Shown here: positions 12,400 to 23,294 of the stretch, piece by piece | Position numbering within the stretch: the first letter of the stretch is position 1 | Layout of the letters: each line of letters begins with the position of its first letter | From: Ashinkailepas kermadecensis | Taxonomy: Eukaryota > Arthropoda > Thecostraca > Neolepadidae | Reading direction: 5' to 3' | Assembly (NCBI GenBank): GCA_034440615.1 | Contig: JAOTOM010005111.1 | Coordinates: 507,501-571,500, forward strand | DNA length: 64,000 nt | Position numbers and translations under genes: made by a program | Notes under the pieces: generated by a model | What the model was told of the DNA's origin: nothing | The model's database searches: none | Seen by the model: the letters and a program-made list of their open reading frames with translations, nothing else

Positions 12400-13735
12400 T
12401 GCTGTCGCGTCGTCTCATTTCCTAGAGCCTTTTTACCGGTTTTCGATGTCTCCTTGTGTGTCCTACCCTCCTCCATATTCAATGGTCCTCCTCTCCCGTC
12501 TTGGAGGGCCTCCTCTTGCATTCTGGGGCCCCTTTAACATGGCATGGGGCTTCCTCTCATCTTCGAGGGGCATTTTCTGCCAAATTAGGGGCCTCTTGCC
12601 ACGCCTCGTGTGCTTCCTCCTTTATCCTGGCAAAGCCTTACCCGTCTTGAGGGATCTTCAATTTTGGAAACCTCACCTCCTTTCATACCTGCTATCACTC
12701 CCATCTTAAGGGCCTCCTCTCATTTCCTGGGAACTCTTTCCGGTCTTCGGGACCTCATTTGGTCCTAGAGACCTACTCCTTCCCGAGTCCGGCAGGTGCC
12801 TCATTTCTCTTCTAGAGGCCTTCTTTTTCAAATTAGGGGCCTCCTCTCACGTCTTGGGGGCCTCCTGCTCTACGTCTTCTGCTCTGCGCTCTGGATTCGA
12901 TCTTTACCCATCTTAGGGGTGGTCTCTTATCTCCTGGTGGACTCCTCTTTTCTCCCAGGCGCCTGCTCTGCCAAATTACTGGCAACCTTTCCTATCTTAG
13001 TGGCTTTGTTATTTCCCGGCGACCTTCTTAGCCGTCTTCGAGCCTTCTTTTTCGCTTGGGAGCCATCTCTCTTATCCAATGGCCTTTCTCTCCTATTTTA
13101 GGGGCCTCCTCGTTCATCATGGGGTCTCGTTTCCAATCTTGTGTCGTTCTCTTCCGAATTAGGTGCCTCCTGCCACGTCTCTGGATCATCCTTTTCTATC
13201 TCGGTGGAACCTCACCCGTTTGGGGCCTGCTTTTGCGTCTCCGAAATCTCATCTCATATCTTCCTTCCTTTTCCGTCTTAGGGCCTCCTCTCATATTCTG
13301 GGGCCTCCTTTCCGGTGTTGGAGCCTCTTTTGCAATCCTGGTTGCCTCCATGCCATATTTGACACTCTCTTGATTTCTGGGGACTCCTACCCTCTCCTAG
13401 GTGACTCCTTTTTCAAATTAGGGGCCTACTCTCACGTCATGGGGGCCTCCTTATCTGTGTCTGGAGCTTCATTATCCTCTTAGCAGGGTGCTTTTGCGTC
13501 CTAGTCCTAGATCTTCTCTTCCAGGTTCCTCCTCTTCGAAAATATGGGCCTCATCTGGCTGGTCTCGGTGGCCTTCTCTAATTCCTGCGGAAACCTTCTT
13601 CCCCGTCTTGGGGCGCCTATTGCGTCCGGAGAAGTCTCCCCTATCAGGTCTTAATTTTATATTGCAGGGATTCCTCCTCCGTCTTGGGGACCTCGTTTTC
13701 CAACTTAAGAATATCCTGCCACCCATCGGAAGCCT
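12400..13735. repeat. Degenerate GGGGCCTCCTCT array
   Basis: GGGGCCTCCTYTC phrases recur about every 20-30 bp, each followed by a variable pyrimidine-rich stretch. This is the diverged side of the array that becomes homogeneous after 13736. Confidence 0.75.
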
Positions 13736-15020
13736 TTTCGTCTAACCTGGGTGGCTTCTTGCCCGTCTCGGTGGCATCCTTTCCGTCCTGAGGGCCTCCT
13801 TTTCGTGCTGGGGTCTCCTTTTCATCCTGGGGCCTCCTTTTCGTCCTGGGGGCTACCTTCCTATCTCTGTTCTCTGTTCTACGTCTAGTCCTACGTCCTT
13901 TTCGTCCTTGGGTGCATCCTTTTCGTTACAGGGGCCTCCTTTTCGTCCTGGGGCCTCCTTTTAGTCCTGGGGGCCTCCTCCCAATCTCTGTTCTACGTCT
14001 TGGGGCATCCTTGCGTTATGGGGCATCCTTTTCGTCCTAGGGGCCTCCTTTTCGTCCTGGGGGCCACCTCACAATCTCTGTTCTACGTCTTAGGGGCCTC
14101 CTTTTCGTCCCGGGGGCCTCCTTTTCGTCCTGGGGGGCCTTCTTTTCGTCCTGGGGACCTCATCCCAATCTCTGTTTTACGTCTTTGGGGCATCCTTTTC
14201 GTCCTTTGGTGCATCCTTTTCGTCCTGGGGTTGGTTGGTTGATTGTTGGAGTGTAGGGGCGCATGGACTGCGTCTTTCGTCCTGGGGGCCTCATTTTCGT
14301 CCTGGGAGCCTCCTTTTCGTCCTGGGGGCCTCCTTTTCGTCCTGGGGGCCTCCTTTTCGTCCTGGGGGCCTCGTCCCAATCTCTGTTCTACGTCTTGGTG
14401 CCTTCCTTTTCGTCCTGGGGCCTCCTTGTCGTCCCGGGGGCCTCCTTTTCGTCCTGGGGGCCTCCTCCCAATCTCTGTTCTACGTCTTGGGGGCCTCCTT
14501 TTCGTCCTGGGGTGCATCCTTTTCGTCCTGGGGCCTCCTTTTCGTCCCGGGGGGCCTCCTTTTCGTCCTGGGGGCCTCCTCCCAATCTCTGTTCTACGTG
14601 TTGGTGCCTTCTTTTCGTCCTGGGGCCTCCTTTTCGTCCTGGGGGCCTCCTTTTCGTCCTGGGGGCCTCCTTCCAATCTCTGTTCTACGTCTTGGGGCCT
14701 CCTTTTCGTCCTTGAGTGCATCCTTTTCGTCATGGGGTCTCCTTTTCGTCCCGGGGGGCCTCCTTTTCGTCCTGGGGGCCTCCTCCCAATCTCTGTTCTA
14801 CGTCTTGAGGCCTCCTTTTCGTCATGGGGGCCTCCTCCCAATCTCTGTTCTACGTCTTGGGGCCTCTTTTTCGTCCTGGGGGCCTCATTTTCGTCCCGGG
14901 GGCCTTTTCGTTCTGGGGGCCTCCTTCCAATCTCTGTTCTACGTCTTGAGGCCTCCTTTTCGTCATGGGGCTCCTTTTCGTCCTGGGGGCCTCCTCCCAA
15001 ATCTCTGTTCTACGTCTCTG
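13736..15020. repeat. Homogeneous ~20-bp GGGGGCCTCCTTTTCGTCCT array
   Basis: Dozens of near-identical 20-22 bp units GGGGGCCTCCTTTTCGTCCT are grouped into blocks of about 70-140 bp punctuated by CCCAATCTCTGTTCTACGTC. Some units carry a GCATCC variant. The unit keeps several frames open on both strands (up to about 305 codons), and those translations are repeat artefacts. Confidence 0.95.
14231..14274 (-). mobile_element. 44-bp AACC-tail retro-insertion inside the array
   Basis: The array is interrupted by TTGGTTGGTTGATTG, then GTGTAGGGGCGCATGGACTG. Both sides carry TTTCGTCCTGGGG, but because this is also the array unit the duplication is not independent evidence. The sequence belongs to the same family as 9019, 34625 and 43986. 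Confidence 0.65.
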
Positions 15021-15548
15021 ATAGAGACTTGATTATATTTCCTGGTGGCCTCGTCAGTTTTGAGGCCTCATTGACAGCATGATATTCTGTCCCGTCGGCC
15101 TCCTTGCTCACCTTTTTTGCTGTGCATTTGCGGATAGGGGCCTCCTCAAATTTCAGGGGGGGCGGCGCCCCCCAGTTTCACGGCAGGGGGGGCGACTGCC
15201 CCCTCTGCCCCCCCGTGGCGACGCCCTTGCTTGCACTATTTCAATGTATTAAAGAGGGTAGTCACTACCAGTACTAAATAATACTTAGAATTATCGCGAG
15301 AATATCGTCACCACTCATTGGAAATTTTTGGCAATCTTACACATAGCTTGGTTGAACACGAGTAGTACCTCTCTCGTACTCGACATTTATGCAGCATTGG
15401 TTGAATTTTCATTGGTTTCACTTCCAAAGTTGGGGGAGGGGGGAGGGGGTGCTAGCTGCCAAGTTGGGGAGCTGAGCTGCAAGTGTGGGGGGGGGGGGGC
15501 GGCTGAACCCTCCCAACTAAATGGGATCCTACACCCCTGGTCCATTTG

Positions 15549-16954
15549 CTGGACTTGACAACGTGACGACCTCCGAGAACGCGGTTGGGACGATGAAGAC
15601 GGATTCCATCGGAATAGTGCTGACAGTAAAATTGTGTGCACAAGGCAAGTCACGTGCTACCTCCCTTGATCGACAAGGTTCGGGAGGATCAGACAGTATT
15701 CAACCACAGGAGCGATCTTCAATGTGATAAACTGACGTGGTGATGTGCTTCCTGGCTCCATGGCTCCTGTGGCCAAGCCAAGCTTAAAGCTATGAAGACG
15801 GAGCATTTGGCACTACTTGCATTGCATAAACTATAGAGGCCGGCAATCTCGGAAGTCCGAACGATAGGGCGGACTACCCGGATTGCCTGCTTCTATAATT
15901 TTTAGGAGCCTGGGCGCGTTGAGTGGCTGGCAAATCCGGCTATAAAAGAATAGCAGCTGACCATATTCATCACGCCCTCAGGCCATCTGTGTTCGAACGA
16001 TTGACAATTTGCATCGCGTCAGCCAGCATAATTTTCCAATGAAATATATAGGAACTATTGGAAGCCACGGCGGCGTGAGAAGCATTGTGGGTGGCATAGG
16101 AAGATCATGGAGGTGCACGACAGACAGCTGAAGAGTCCAGCACAATATCTCGTGGCCTGGCCTGCGGCCAAACTACAAAGAAGGGATGAATCACAATCCT
16201 CACCACATGGAAGTCATGCAACAACTGAGAGCTCCGAAGTGTCAAGAAGAGTTGTGCAGAGCACCAGAATAGTGAATATGCTCACCATCCAGACAGTTTC
16301 ATCCTGAATCTGTCGGGCTTGGTGCGGCCAACGGCAGATGTTCTCAATCAGATTTTGCATGCAGGTGGGGATTTTATCGACAGTAAGCATCCAAAATGCG
16401 GGAAGCTGTTCACAAGGACCCCAAGCATTATGTACTTTGGTACGCTTCTGCGAAGGTTGGCAGAAGCTAGTGCTAGTTGGTATAGGCTGGGGGCTTTGCC
16501 ACAGCAGAAACATGACGGCGACTTGAAACCCGTCAAGCTCTGTTCGACAGCGCTGATCGAGGCAGAGCAGGTTTTCTTTTTTTCTTAATTAGAAAAGGAA
16601 TGCTGAGGTCTCGGCATGCGAAAACTGGCAAAGCGCTTGTTGGGACACCTTCTAATGATTACAATTTTCACCGATGTCTTGGCTTGGAGTATCGTTCTAC
16701 ACATTTTGTTTTTAAATCATACATTTAGTTCGAATTCTTTCTGGGGTGGCTATATGAACCACGGTCCTATTGCTAAGCTGAGCTTGTTGTGTGTACCCGG
16801 TTCCCACCATCTGATCAGTGAATTTCAGTTGAACAGCAGAATTTTCACCGAGAGTTTAACGTGCCGTCAATGCACCGAAACGGCCGCCCGGTAGCTCGTC
16901 CCCGACCTTATCAGACCGGTTGCCAACTGACCCTCCCAGCCCGGGGCTAAATGT
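15549..16954. other. No recognisable gene
   Basis: Unrecognised sequence. A forward frame at 16319-16588 and a minus-strand frame at 16214-16513 overlap; neither shows a family signature. Confidence 0.4.
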
Positions 16955-17042
16955 GAGCGCGTGAAGCGACCCGAGCCCTGTCTTGACATGATAGGGGAGA
17001 CCAATGTTGGCCAGCGCTCTAACCAACTGACCTACCGGCGGC
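16955..17042 (-). repeat. tRNA-derived SINE head or tRNA pseudogene
   Basis: On the minus strand the sequence begins GCCGCCGGTAGGTCAGTTGG and continues TTAGAGCGCTGG, an A-box in proper tRNA 5' context. A weak B-box-like GGCTCGGGTC lies about 50 bases further on. The acceptor stem does not close, so it is not a functional tRNA. Confidence 0.45.
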
Positions 17043-17302
17043 ATTTGCTTGGGCTAGAATAAAACTCAGACATCTTTAAATGCTAATTGACATCCGAACA
17101 CCACCGCTGATTCGATTCGATTCGACGAGCAAAATAATCGATCACCTGCATGTCAGCGTAACAGCAACCGGTGTTCTTGGAACATACAAGAACAGCATGC
17201 AAACAGCCTCAACCAAACATCGAAGCAAACATACAAGCACCTGGCGCGAGGCATGGAAAGCCCAAAACATTTGTTGACTGAAGTGATGGGGTGCGCTTTC
17301 AC

Positions 17303-17596
17303 CCACGGACAGATCCCAAAAGTCTCACGGGGAGGGACACATTTCCTCGGAGGGGCGTCTTCATCGGACAAATTCGTTGAGTGCGGGGAAGGGGAGGATG
17401 GACACAAGCACACTGAACGGACGCCTTTTCGTCTCAAAGGGGCACATTTCCCTCTAAAAGAGAAGCATTCGGTTGAAAAACCACTGAGAGGGGAGTACGC
17501 CCTCGGACCTTCCTCAAGAGGCGCCTTTCCCGGCCGGAGAGGCGCCACCGTGTCATGGGGGAACATGCTCCCAGTGCCCCCTCTGTATCCGCCCCG
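17303..17596 (-). mobile_element. hAT-like GGGGCGGATACA-family element, 294 bp
   Basis: The right end, read inward, is CGGGGCGGATACAGAGG and the left end is the degraded CCACGGACAGATCC. Both sides carry GCTTTCACCCA (left from 17295, right from 17597), a direct repeat of 11 bp that includes a possible 8-bp hAT duplication. The interior has GGCGCC/CCGGCCGG phrases about every 20-30 bp, echoing the 8133 element. Relatives occur at 27636-28141 and 28940-29124. Confidence 0.65.
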
Positions 17597-17604
17597 GCTT
17601 TCAC

Positions 17605-18499
17605 CCAGCCCGTTCCACGAAGCCTGGTGCTGCTGGCCAGGGATGCCGCACTTGGCCGCCATACGGCGTCATTGCGGACGGCCGCGGCGGGCTGTGCTCG
17701 GCGGCCACCACACCCGACCCGACACAGACGGCCCGAGGCGATTTGAGGGTGCGGCCGGCCGTCCGTCTTGCGAGACGGCGCCGCGTGCCAACTGGCGTCC
17801 GACTCAGACATGCTGAGTCCGGTAAGTTGGGCTCATGCGCCCAGCGCGGGCGTGCCTGCAGGTCGTTGTGGCGGATGAGAAATGTTGTGGATGACACGTC
17901 AGTTTCAGTTCCAAACGAAGGAGATGACTGGGTAAGTTTCTAGCACCAGTGACTTTATTTTACAATAATACATTTTCAGAAAGAAGTCAAATTTAGATAT
18001 TAGAAAGCAAACCGTGTTTCGGGAGCAATATGATGTCACTAATTGTTTCCCCAACGAAAAACATTATTCTGCTTATAGAGCTGATTAGTATATTACGGTC
18101 GATAATTGAAAATTTGTCGTGTATAAACGGGAGTAGTCTTTCTCAAGCTTTGCCCTCCATCGCAAAGAATGCAGATGTGCTGAGAGAACAACGCCAACAT
18201 CATGAACACAACCCGAACAACATTCTTCTCCATCACCTGGCGTGGGTGGTATGTTCCAAAGCGAGATGCATGTGGAACTGATACCCTATGTATGTTTTGG
18301 TACCCAACATAAGCCCGTGGGCTCCTGAACCCTGCTGGAAAATAGCGGACCTTAATTACGAATACATATTGCAGGTCATGGTTATTGCGGTAGCCGCCGC
18401 CTTTGTGCTTTCTAGGAAATTATCAGACATCGGAAATGTTGGTGAGTGCTACAAGGGTAGGATGCTGATCTCTCAGCCAAACGGTTGTGGGGTATTATA
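17605..18499. other. No recognisable gene
   Basis: The first 270 bp are GC-rich, the remainder AT-rich. Open frames are short and unrecognised. Confidence 0.4.
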
Positions 18500-19075
18500 C
18501 ATAGTCGAAGGTTCGTATACAATGGTTCGTAAGCATAATGTTTGCAATACTGATTGTAATTTATTCTAAGAATGCTATAATTTATGCATCTACCTTCTCA
18601 CTCTTGAGACGACACCACTGCAACTTATGAGTATCCTAGCTCGGTGTTCAATTTCGTACGCCTAACTCCAAAAGTGAAACACAAATCGTACTGGAATCTC
18701 GTCCGCCTCCTGCCGGTGTGCAACGCGGCGGTCCAAGAGGTCACCTGACTCTAGAGGTCACAAGAGAAGATCGGTATCGGGATGGAAGTTCAGCAGTTCG
18801 TATCCCACAAGGTTCGTAGGCAAAAACTCATATTGCATAAGGTTGGCGGAGTGCAAAGTTCTGCATAAGGTCAGTATGGTCACAGGTTCGTATCGTTGAA
18901 GGTTCACAGAGGAAAAAGTTTGTTATTATAATGTTAATAAAACGTAACGTTCGTTGTGCAAAAGGGTGGTGCAAAGGAGTTTTCTCATAGCCTAAAACTG
19001 ATTGGAATCTTAATATTTCGCAAGGTTCGCATGGTAAAAGAATCTCGTACAATTCCCTCAAGATTTGAGCACTTC
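18500..19075. repeat. Degenerate AAGGTTCGTAT repeat
   Basis: AAGGTTCGTAT-type phrases recur irregularly, mostly every 25-35 bp (near 18508, 18810, 18840, 18890, 19020). It is a strongly decayed tandem array. Confidence 0.55.
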
Positions 19076-19299
19076 GATCTCCTAGAAGGTACCCAAACTG
19101 CCATGAGACTATGCCACCGCGTGGTTCAGAGGGAAGTGTTTTGTCTTAGCAGCAAGTTAAAACTGAGCTCTTTTAAAAATAGCGTGACCGAAATCCAGAG
19201 ATTTGGGTTGGAGATTTATTCGGCCCTTATTAGGCCCAGTTTCTCCTACCCACCCCTGATAAAAGTTCCCGCGAACTCCCAGGACGTCTCAAGCTTCCA

Positions 19300-19720
19300 T
19301 AAGCCCTCCACCCCTCAGGGGTCCCCGAGCTCCAAGAGACCTTCCAGACTAAGGGGCCCTCTATATCCCACCAGGGCTCATCCAGTTTCCACGACCCCTG
19401 CACCGTCCAGAGGCCATCCAGATCTATCGGTCTTTCCAGATTCCAGGACCCCTGCACTGTCCCGATGCCATCCAGATCTATCGGCCCCTCCAGCTTCCAG
19501 AACCCCTGCACCGTCCAGAGGCCATCCAAATCTAACGACCCCTCCACTGTCCAGAGGCCATCCAGATCTATCGGCCCCTCCAGCTTCCAGGACCTCTGCA
19601 CCGTCCAGAAACTATCTAGATCTAACGGTTCTTCCACCTTCCAGGGACCTCGAACTTCAAGGGGCCCCTCTAACCGTCAAAAACCCTCTAGCTTTAAAGG
19701 GCACTTCCAGCTCATAGGGA
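19300..19720. repeat. 18-bp/54-bp minisatellite
   Basis: GCCATCCAGATCTATCGG-type units recur with a 54-bp higher-order period (19413 to 19467), built from three roughly 18-bp TTCCAG/CCTGCA-type subunits. The in-phase period explains the 253- and 135-codon frames, which I do not accept as genes. Confidence 0.8.
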
Positions 19721-20049
19721 CCCCAATCTCCCCTGAGACTTCCCCATCCCCACGGCGGTCCAGAATAAATAACCCGTTGGAGGACAGTCCCGGGACCTTA
19801 TTGGAGTCAAAGAAGAGCTTCTTCATGGTTGGGAAGGCTGGAGCATCTGTCAACATAAGGAAGGTTCCACCGATAAGTGTACGACAATTTAGAAGTTGCG
19901 GGCCGCAGACAATGGCTCTCCCAGGGTGTGGGAGGAAAGGGGGAGGGATACGGAGTCATGACCTCCCGAAGGACTGGTGCTTTGTATGTTCTTCGGAACA
20001 CTACGAACAACTTGCTAGCTTAACCAGTAGCTAGTGTAGCCAATGGCGT

Positions 20050-20107
20050 ACACTAGATCAAAATGACCTTTGAATGTCATTGATCATTATCAATTCTAAT
20101 CTAGTGT
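20050..20107. repeat. 58-bp imperfect palindrome
   Basis: Terminal arms ACACTAGAT/ATCTAGTGT are perfect, and an inner AATGAC/GTCATT pair continues the symmetry. It may be a tiny foldback element. Confidence 0.6.
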
Positions 20108-20559
20108 CTGACAACTATCGAAGCCAAGAGAAGATCATGTGAGGAAGTAGGCACAGAAACAGTGTGGGAAATGGCCCACACACGTTTCAAGATCTTAACC
20201 ATTAGCCCCATGGGTAAGGGTTCCTCCATTTGAAACGAATTGAGGTATAATTGATAATTTTGACACATAGAAAATGTTGCAAGTCAGTTCGTTGATTGCA
20301 ACGTCCATGCCCGTCATGTTAAATTGCACATCATGGGGGGAGTGAAAAGCTTCCTACGCCTTTGCGGCATATTTCTACCGATGTCATTTTTTTGCTCACA
20401 AACACAACAATCACGGTCAAATAAATGTACTCTGCGTAAAATGTCTGTACAAGATGGAAAAGGAATTGGAGGAAGGAAATGAACATTTTGAAAGAAAAAA
20501 TATCACTCTGTACTCCAAAAGAAGCATATATTTCACCGAGCGGGAGCGCTGTGGCCAGG
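20108..20559. other. No recognisable gene
   Basis: AT-rich sequence without structure I can name. Confidence 0.4.
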
Positions 20560-21000
20560 TATATACCACGGTCCCGGTGCAAGATTTTGGACACGCTGTA
20601 TTTTGTTGGGCCCGCGATGAGCATCTTTGGGGCCCAGTGCGATTTTTGAGGCTCCAGTGCCCGGTGATACGTCTTCTTATTTCGACCCCGAGACGAATTT
20701 TTAGAGACTCCCAACGGAAACGTTTTGGTTCCCAGCGCTATGTTATGGGCCCTTGCACAATATTTCTTTGGGCCACGCTGTATTTATTTGTGGCCCCCTG
20801 ACGCGAATCGGTTGGGCCCCGACTGAAGCTTTACAGCCAGCACTTTGTGTGTGTGTGGGGGGGGGGGCGCTGCGATTTCTCTGGTTCCACCGCGAGTTTT
20901 TAAGGCCCTGCTATATTCAGGTTGGGCCCCGATGCGAATTTATTTTGGGTTTCTACGAGGTCAATAGTGGGAGCAAACGCGCAGCAAACATTCATACACC
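20560..21000. repeat. Degenerate GGGCCCCGACGCGAATTT array
   Basis: Phrases like those in 11521-12340 (GGGCCCCGATGCGAATTTATT) recur here at irregular 25-35 bp spacing, interrupted by a TG/G tract near 20846-20869. It is a second locus of the same degenerate array family. Confidence 0.65.
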
Positions 21001-21049
21001 GGGGTAGGGGCCATTTGCGTCGCACCGGGAATTGTCCTCTTCGTCGCTT

Positions 21050-22440
21050 TGGTGGCTCGGCGGTCTCTTCATCGACCTGAGGCCTGCTGTCAGCTCTGGG
21101 CCCTTCGCCATCAGTGTGAGCCAAAGTTAACCTAGTGGCCCTGCACGTCGGACTTGGGGCTCTCTCCATCGGCTCAGGGGCCCTCTTTCAGGGCTCAAGG
21201 CCTTCCCCGTCCCACTGGAGCTCCTCTTTCAACAGCTGGGGCCCCTTCGTCAGGCCAGGGATCCCATGTAGGGCTTGGACCCCAACCATCGGCCAAAGGG
21301 CCCTCCGTACTGGTTCTGGTCCCTCTCCGGTGGTCCGAGGTCTTCCTGCGGCCAGGGTTCTTTTTGTCGGCTAGGGGCTCGCTGTCGGTTCAGGGGCCCT
21401 CTTTAGCGATCCAGAGCCTCCTCTGTCAGATTGGATACTTTTTTTTTAGTAACTTGGGCCCTCTCCCCCAGGTCAGGGGTTCCTTGTGCGGCTTGGGTCC
21501 CTCCGTCGGCCCAGGAGTTCCTCATATTGACCCTGGGCCTTTCTCCGGCATCGCGGATAAAGTCCGGCGGCTAGGAGCTCCTATAAACTGGCTCAGGGGC
21601 CCTATTTAGCAGCACAGGAACATGTTTTTGGCACGTCGGAGTCCTTCTTTCAAAGTTTGCGCCCCTTCAATGCCTCTTCGGCCAGGCCAGGTCCTGAGTC
21701 CTTCCTCTGCCAGGCCAGGAGCCCTCCATATTGACCCGGAGACCTCTCCGACGGTCCAGGGTCTTCTCCGATAGCTAGGGCCCTTCACCACCGGCTCAGG
21801 GGCTCACTCTTTCGGCTCAGGGGACCTCCCCGTTGGCTCAGAGGAATCGATGTCACTTTATAAAGTTTGTTCGGTGAGGGGGAGAGGGAAGTGACCCCTT
21901 TGATGGCAATTGCTTTCCCGAAAGCCTGTTGCATTTAATGTACGCCCATAGGCTCAATGGGTAAGCCTGAGCTTCATGGGGGAGGGGGTCAAATCGACAA
22001 TTGAGGGGGCCAACCAACCAACCAACCAACCAACCAACCAACCAACCAACCAACCAATGGGTGAGCTCACTCATGGGCCACCAGCCCTCTAGGGGGCAGG
22101 TGGCCCAGCTTATATACATGCAAAGTGACATCCCTGCTCAGAGGCCTTCTTTGCCGGCCGGAACGTTTTTCGTTAGTCGGTGCGCCCTTCCTACGAACCG
22201 GGCCCCATTCATCAGCCAAAAAGCCCTTCACGTTGGCCCAGTCTGGGACACTCAGCGTCTGCCCGTGGGCACTCGCCGTCGATTCGGAACCCTCTTCATC
22301 AGCCCGGAATCATCTCCGTTAGCCCGGGGCCTTTCGTCAGTCCAGGAGCCCGTCACGTCGGTCTGCCGACCCTTCACCTCAGCTCGAACCCCTCACCTGT
22401 CGCCTGGAGGCCCCATGGAGCGCCAATTTTCTTGTGTTCT
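21050..22440. repeat. Degenerate ~21-bp GGGGCCCTCTTTCGTC array
   Basis: Phrases such as GGGGCCCTCTTTCAGGGCTCA and GGGGCCCCTTCGTCAGGCCAG (given here only as variants of one unit) follow one another at about 21 bp, very diverged. About 230 bp of other sequence interrupts near 21845-22080 and includes the CCAA tract. Confidence 0.65.
22010..22057. repeat. (CCAA)12 microsatellite
   Basis: Perfect run of CCAA units. It may be an expanded tail of the AACC-tail retroelement family, but no body sequence is attached. Confidence 0.95.
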
Positions 22441-22509
22441 CCTCCACGGCCTATGTTAAATCACGATGTGTTCAATGGTCCGCATAGGTTCTTTCTGATC
22501 CCAGCAGTA

Positions 22510-22552
22510 GGGAGGGGCCATGACCCATGGTCCCCCTCTGGATCCGCCACTG
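22510..22552 (-). mobile_element. Orphan hAT-like right end
   Basis: The reverse complement from 22552 reads CAGTGGCGGATCCAGAGGGG, a hAT-style terminus close to those of the 17303, 27636 and 28940 elements. I could not find its left partner, but the array 20560-22440 would lie inside such an element. Confidence 0.5.
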
Positions 22553-22975
22553 ACGGTCACATAAAAACATGATATAAATGCATGCTAATAATAAATTATA
22601 TGATATAAACACTTCAATATGAGTGGTCTCCCTCAACGGCCTGCAGCTTTAGCACAAGTCACCACTAGTGACGTCACAACCTCATACCTTATTAGCAAGG
22701 AATCGGCCAATGGGAATTGCGCTGATGACACACCATGGGTTCAGCTCTGTACCTATACTGTCTTGGTTCAGCAACAATTTGGTTTCAATTAGGTGTTCCT
22801 TCGTTGTGTGTTCCATTGGGCTGTTCATGCTAGGTTCGGAACGGTGGTCATAATCCAGTTTCTATTTCTGGAGCAAGGTAAGCTAACGATGAGGATAACT
22901 TCAGGCGCCTGGCTTGTAACTTCGACTCAGGTCATTTTGTTCTCCATTCCTGATATCAATTTGCGCCGTTTGTTG

Positions 22976-23105
22976 TACCCAGAGGCTACCAGAGATAGAT
23001 AGGTAGGTAGGTACCTACCTAGGTACCTACCGATTTAGGTACCGTATGTACCTAAATCGGTGCATGCATGTCTACCTACCTACCTAGTAGGTAGTTACGT
23101 ATGTA
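22976..23105. repeat. AGGTAGGTACC palindromic tract
   Basis: Runs of TAGG and TACC make nested palindromes. The best is a perfect 14-bp stem ACCGATTTAGGTAC / GTACCTAAATCGGT at 23029-23042 and 23048-23061 with a 5-base loop. The tract follows CCCAGAGGCTACCAGAG, also found near 24251 beside a second hairpin. Confidence 0.8.
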
Positions 23106-23144
23106 GTTTATTATTTGTTGTACCTATCTAGTATACCAAGAGTT

Positions 23145-23273
23145 GTTGAATGGCAGACAGTTCGAAATTAATGTTCGATGGCTGTAACTATTAGTTTTTT
23201 AACATTAAGTTGAGAGTATTTATTACAATGCCCGACGTTTTGGTGTCATACCTTCTTCAAGGGCAAGAAAAAG
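23145..23273 (+). repeat. Foldback element arm, copy 1 left
   Basis: 129 bp beginning GTTGAATGGCAGACAGTTC. Its reverse complement appears at 26771-26900 (first 19 bases identical) and partially at 24325-24382. The inner part carries CATACCTTCTTCAAGGGCAAG. Confidence 0.75.
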
Positions 23274-23294
23274 CAAATAAGTATCTGTTACCTG

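Larger units (their letters stand above)
8133..15229. mobile_element. 7.1-kb hAT-like element packed with minisatellites
   Basis: Left end CAGTGGCGTCGCCACG and right end (reverse complement) CAAGGGCGTCGCCACG agree at 14 of 16 bases. The element is flanked by a perfect octamer CTTGCACT at 8125-8132 and 15230-15237. No transposase frame is visible. The interior holds, in order: GGGGGCCTCC phrases just inside the left end, about 1.3 kb of ordinary DNA, the two arms of a giant inverted repeat, and about 3.5 kb of arrays with a roughly 20-bp phrase. A G-rich/C-rich segment (15155-15212) precedes the right end. The size and repeat filling are unusual for a MITE-like element. Confidence 0.75.
7603..15540. 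mobile_element. Outer hAT-like element interrupted by a second element
   Basis: Left terminus CAGGGGTGTGGGATC (7603) and right terminus (reverse complement from 15540) CAGGGGTGTAGGATC match at 14 of 15 positions. Weaker similarity continues inward (GTTGGG, then TCA). Flanking octamers are GTCTACTT (7595-7602) and GTCCATTT (15541-15548), 6 of 8 identical with two transitions, as expected of an old insertion. Removing the nested element at 8133-15229 leaves about 0.8 kb without a transposase, a normal size for a non-autonomous hAT derivative. Assignment is by termini only. Confidence 0.6.

Noticed and set aside
16955..17042. tRNA gene on the minus strand
   Set aside because: Good A-box context but weak B-box and no closing acceptor stem; treated as a SINE head or pseudogene.
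20421..22552. Complete hAT-like element ending at 22552
   Set aside because: ACGGTCAA near 20413 resembles the right flank ACGGTCAC, but no CAG-type terminus follows it, so only the right end is reported.
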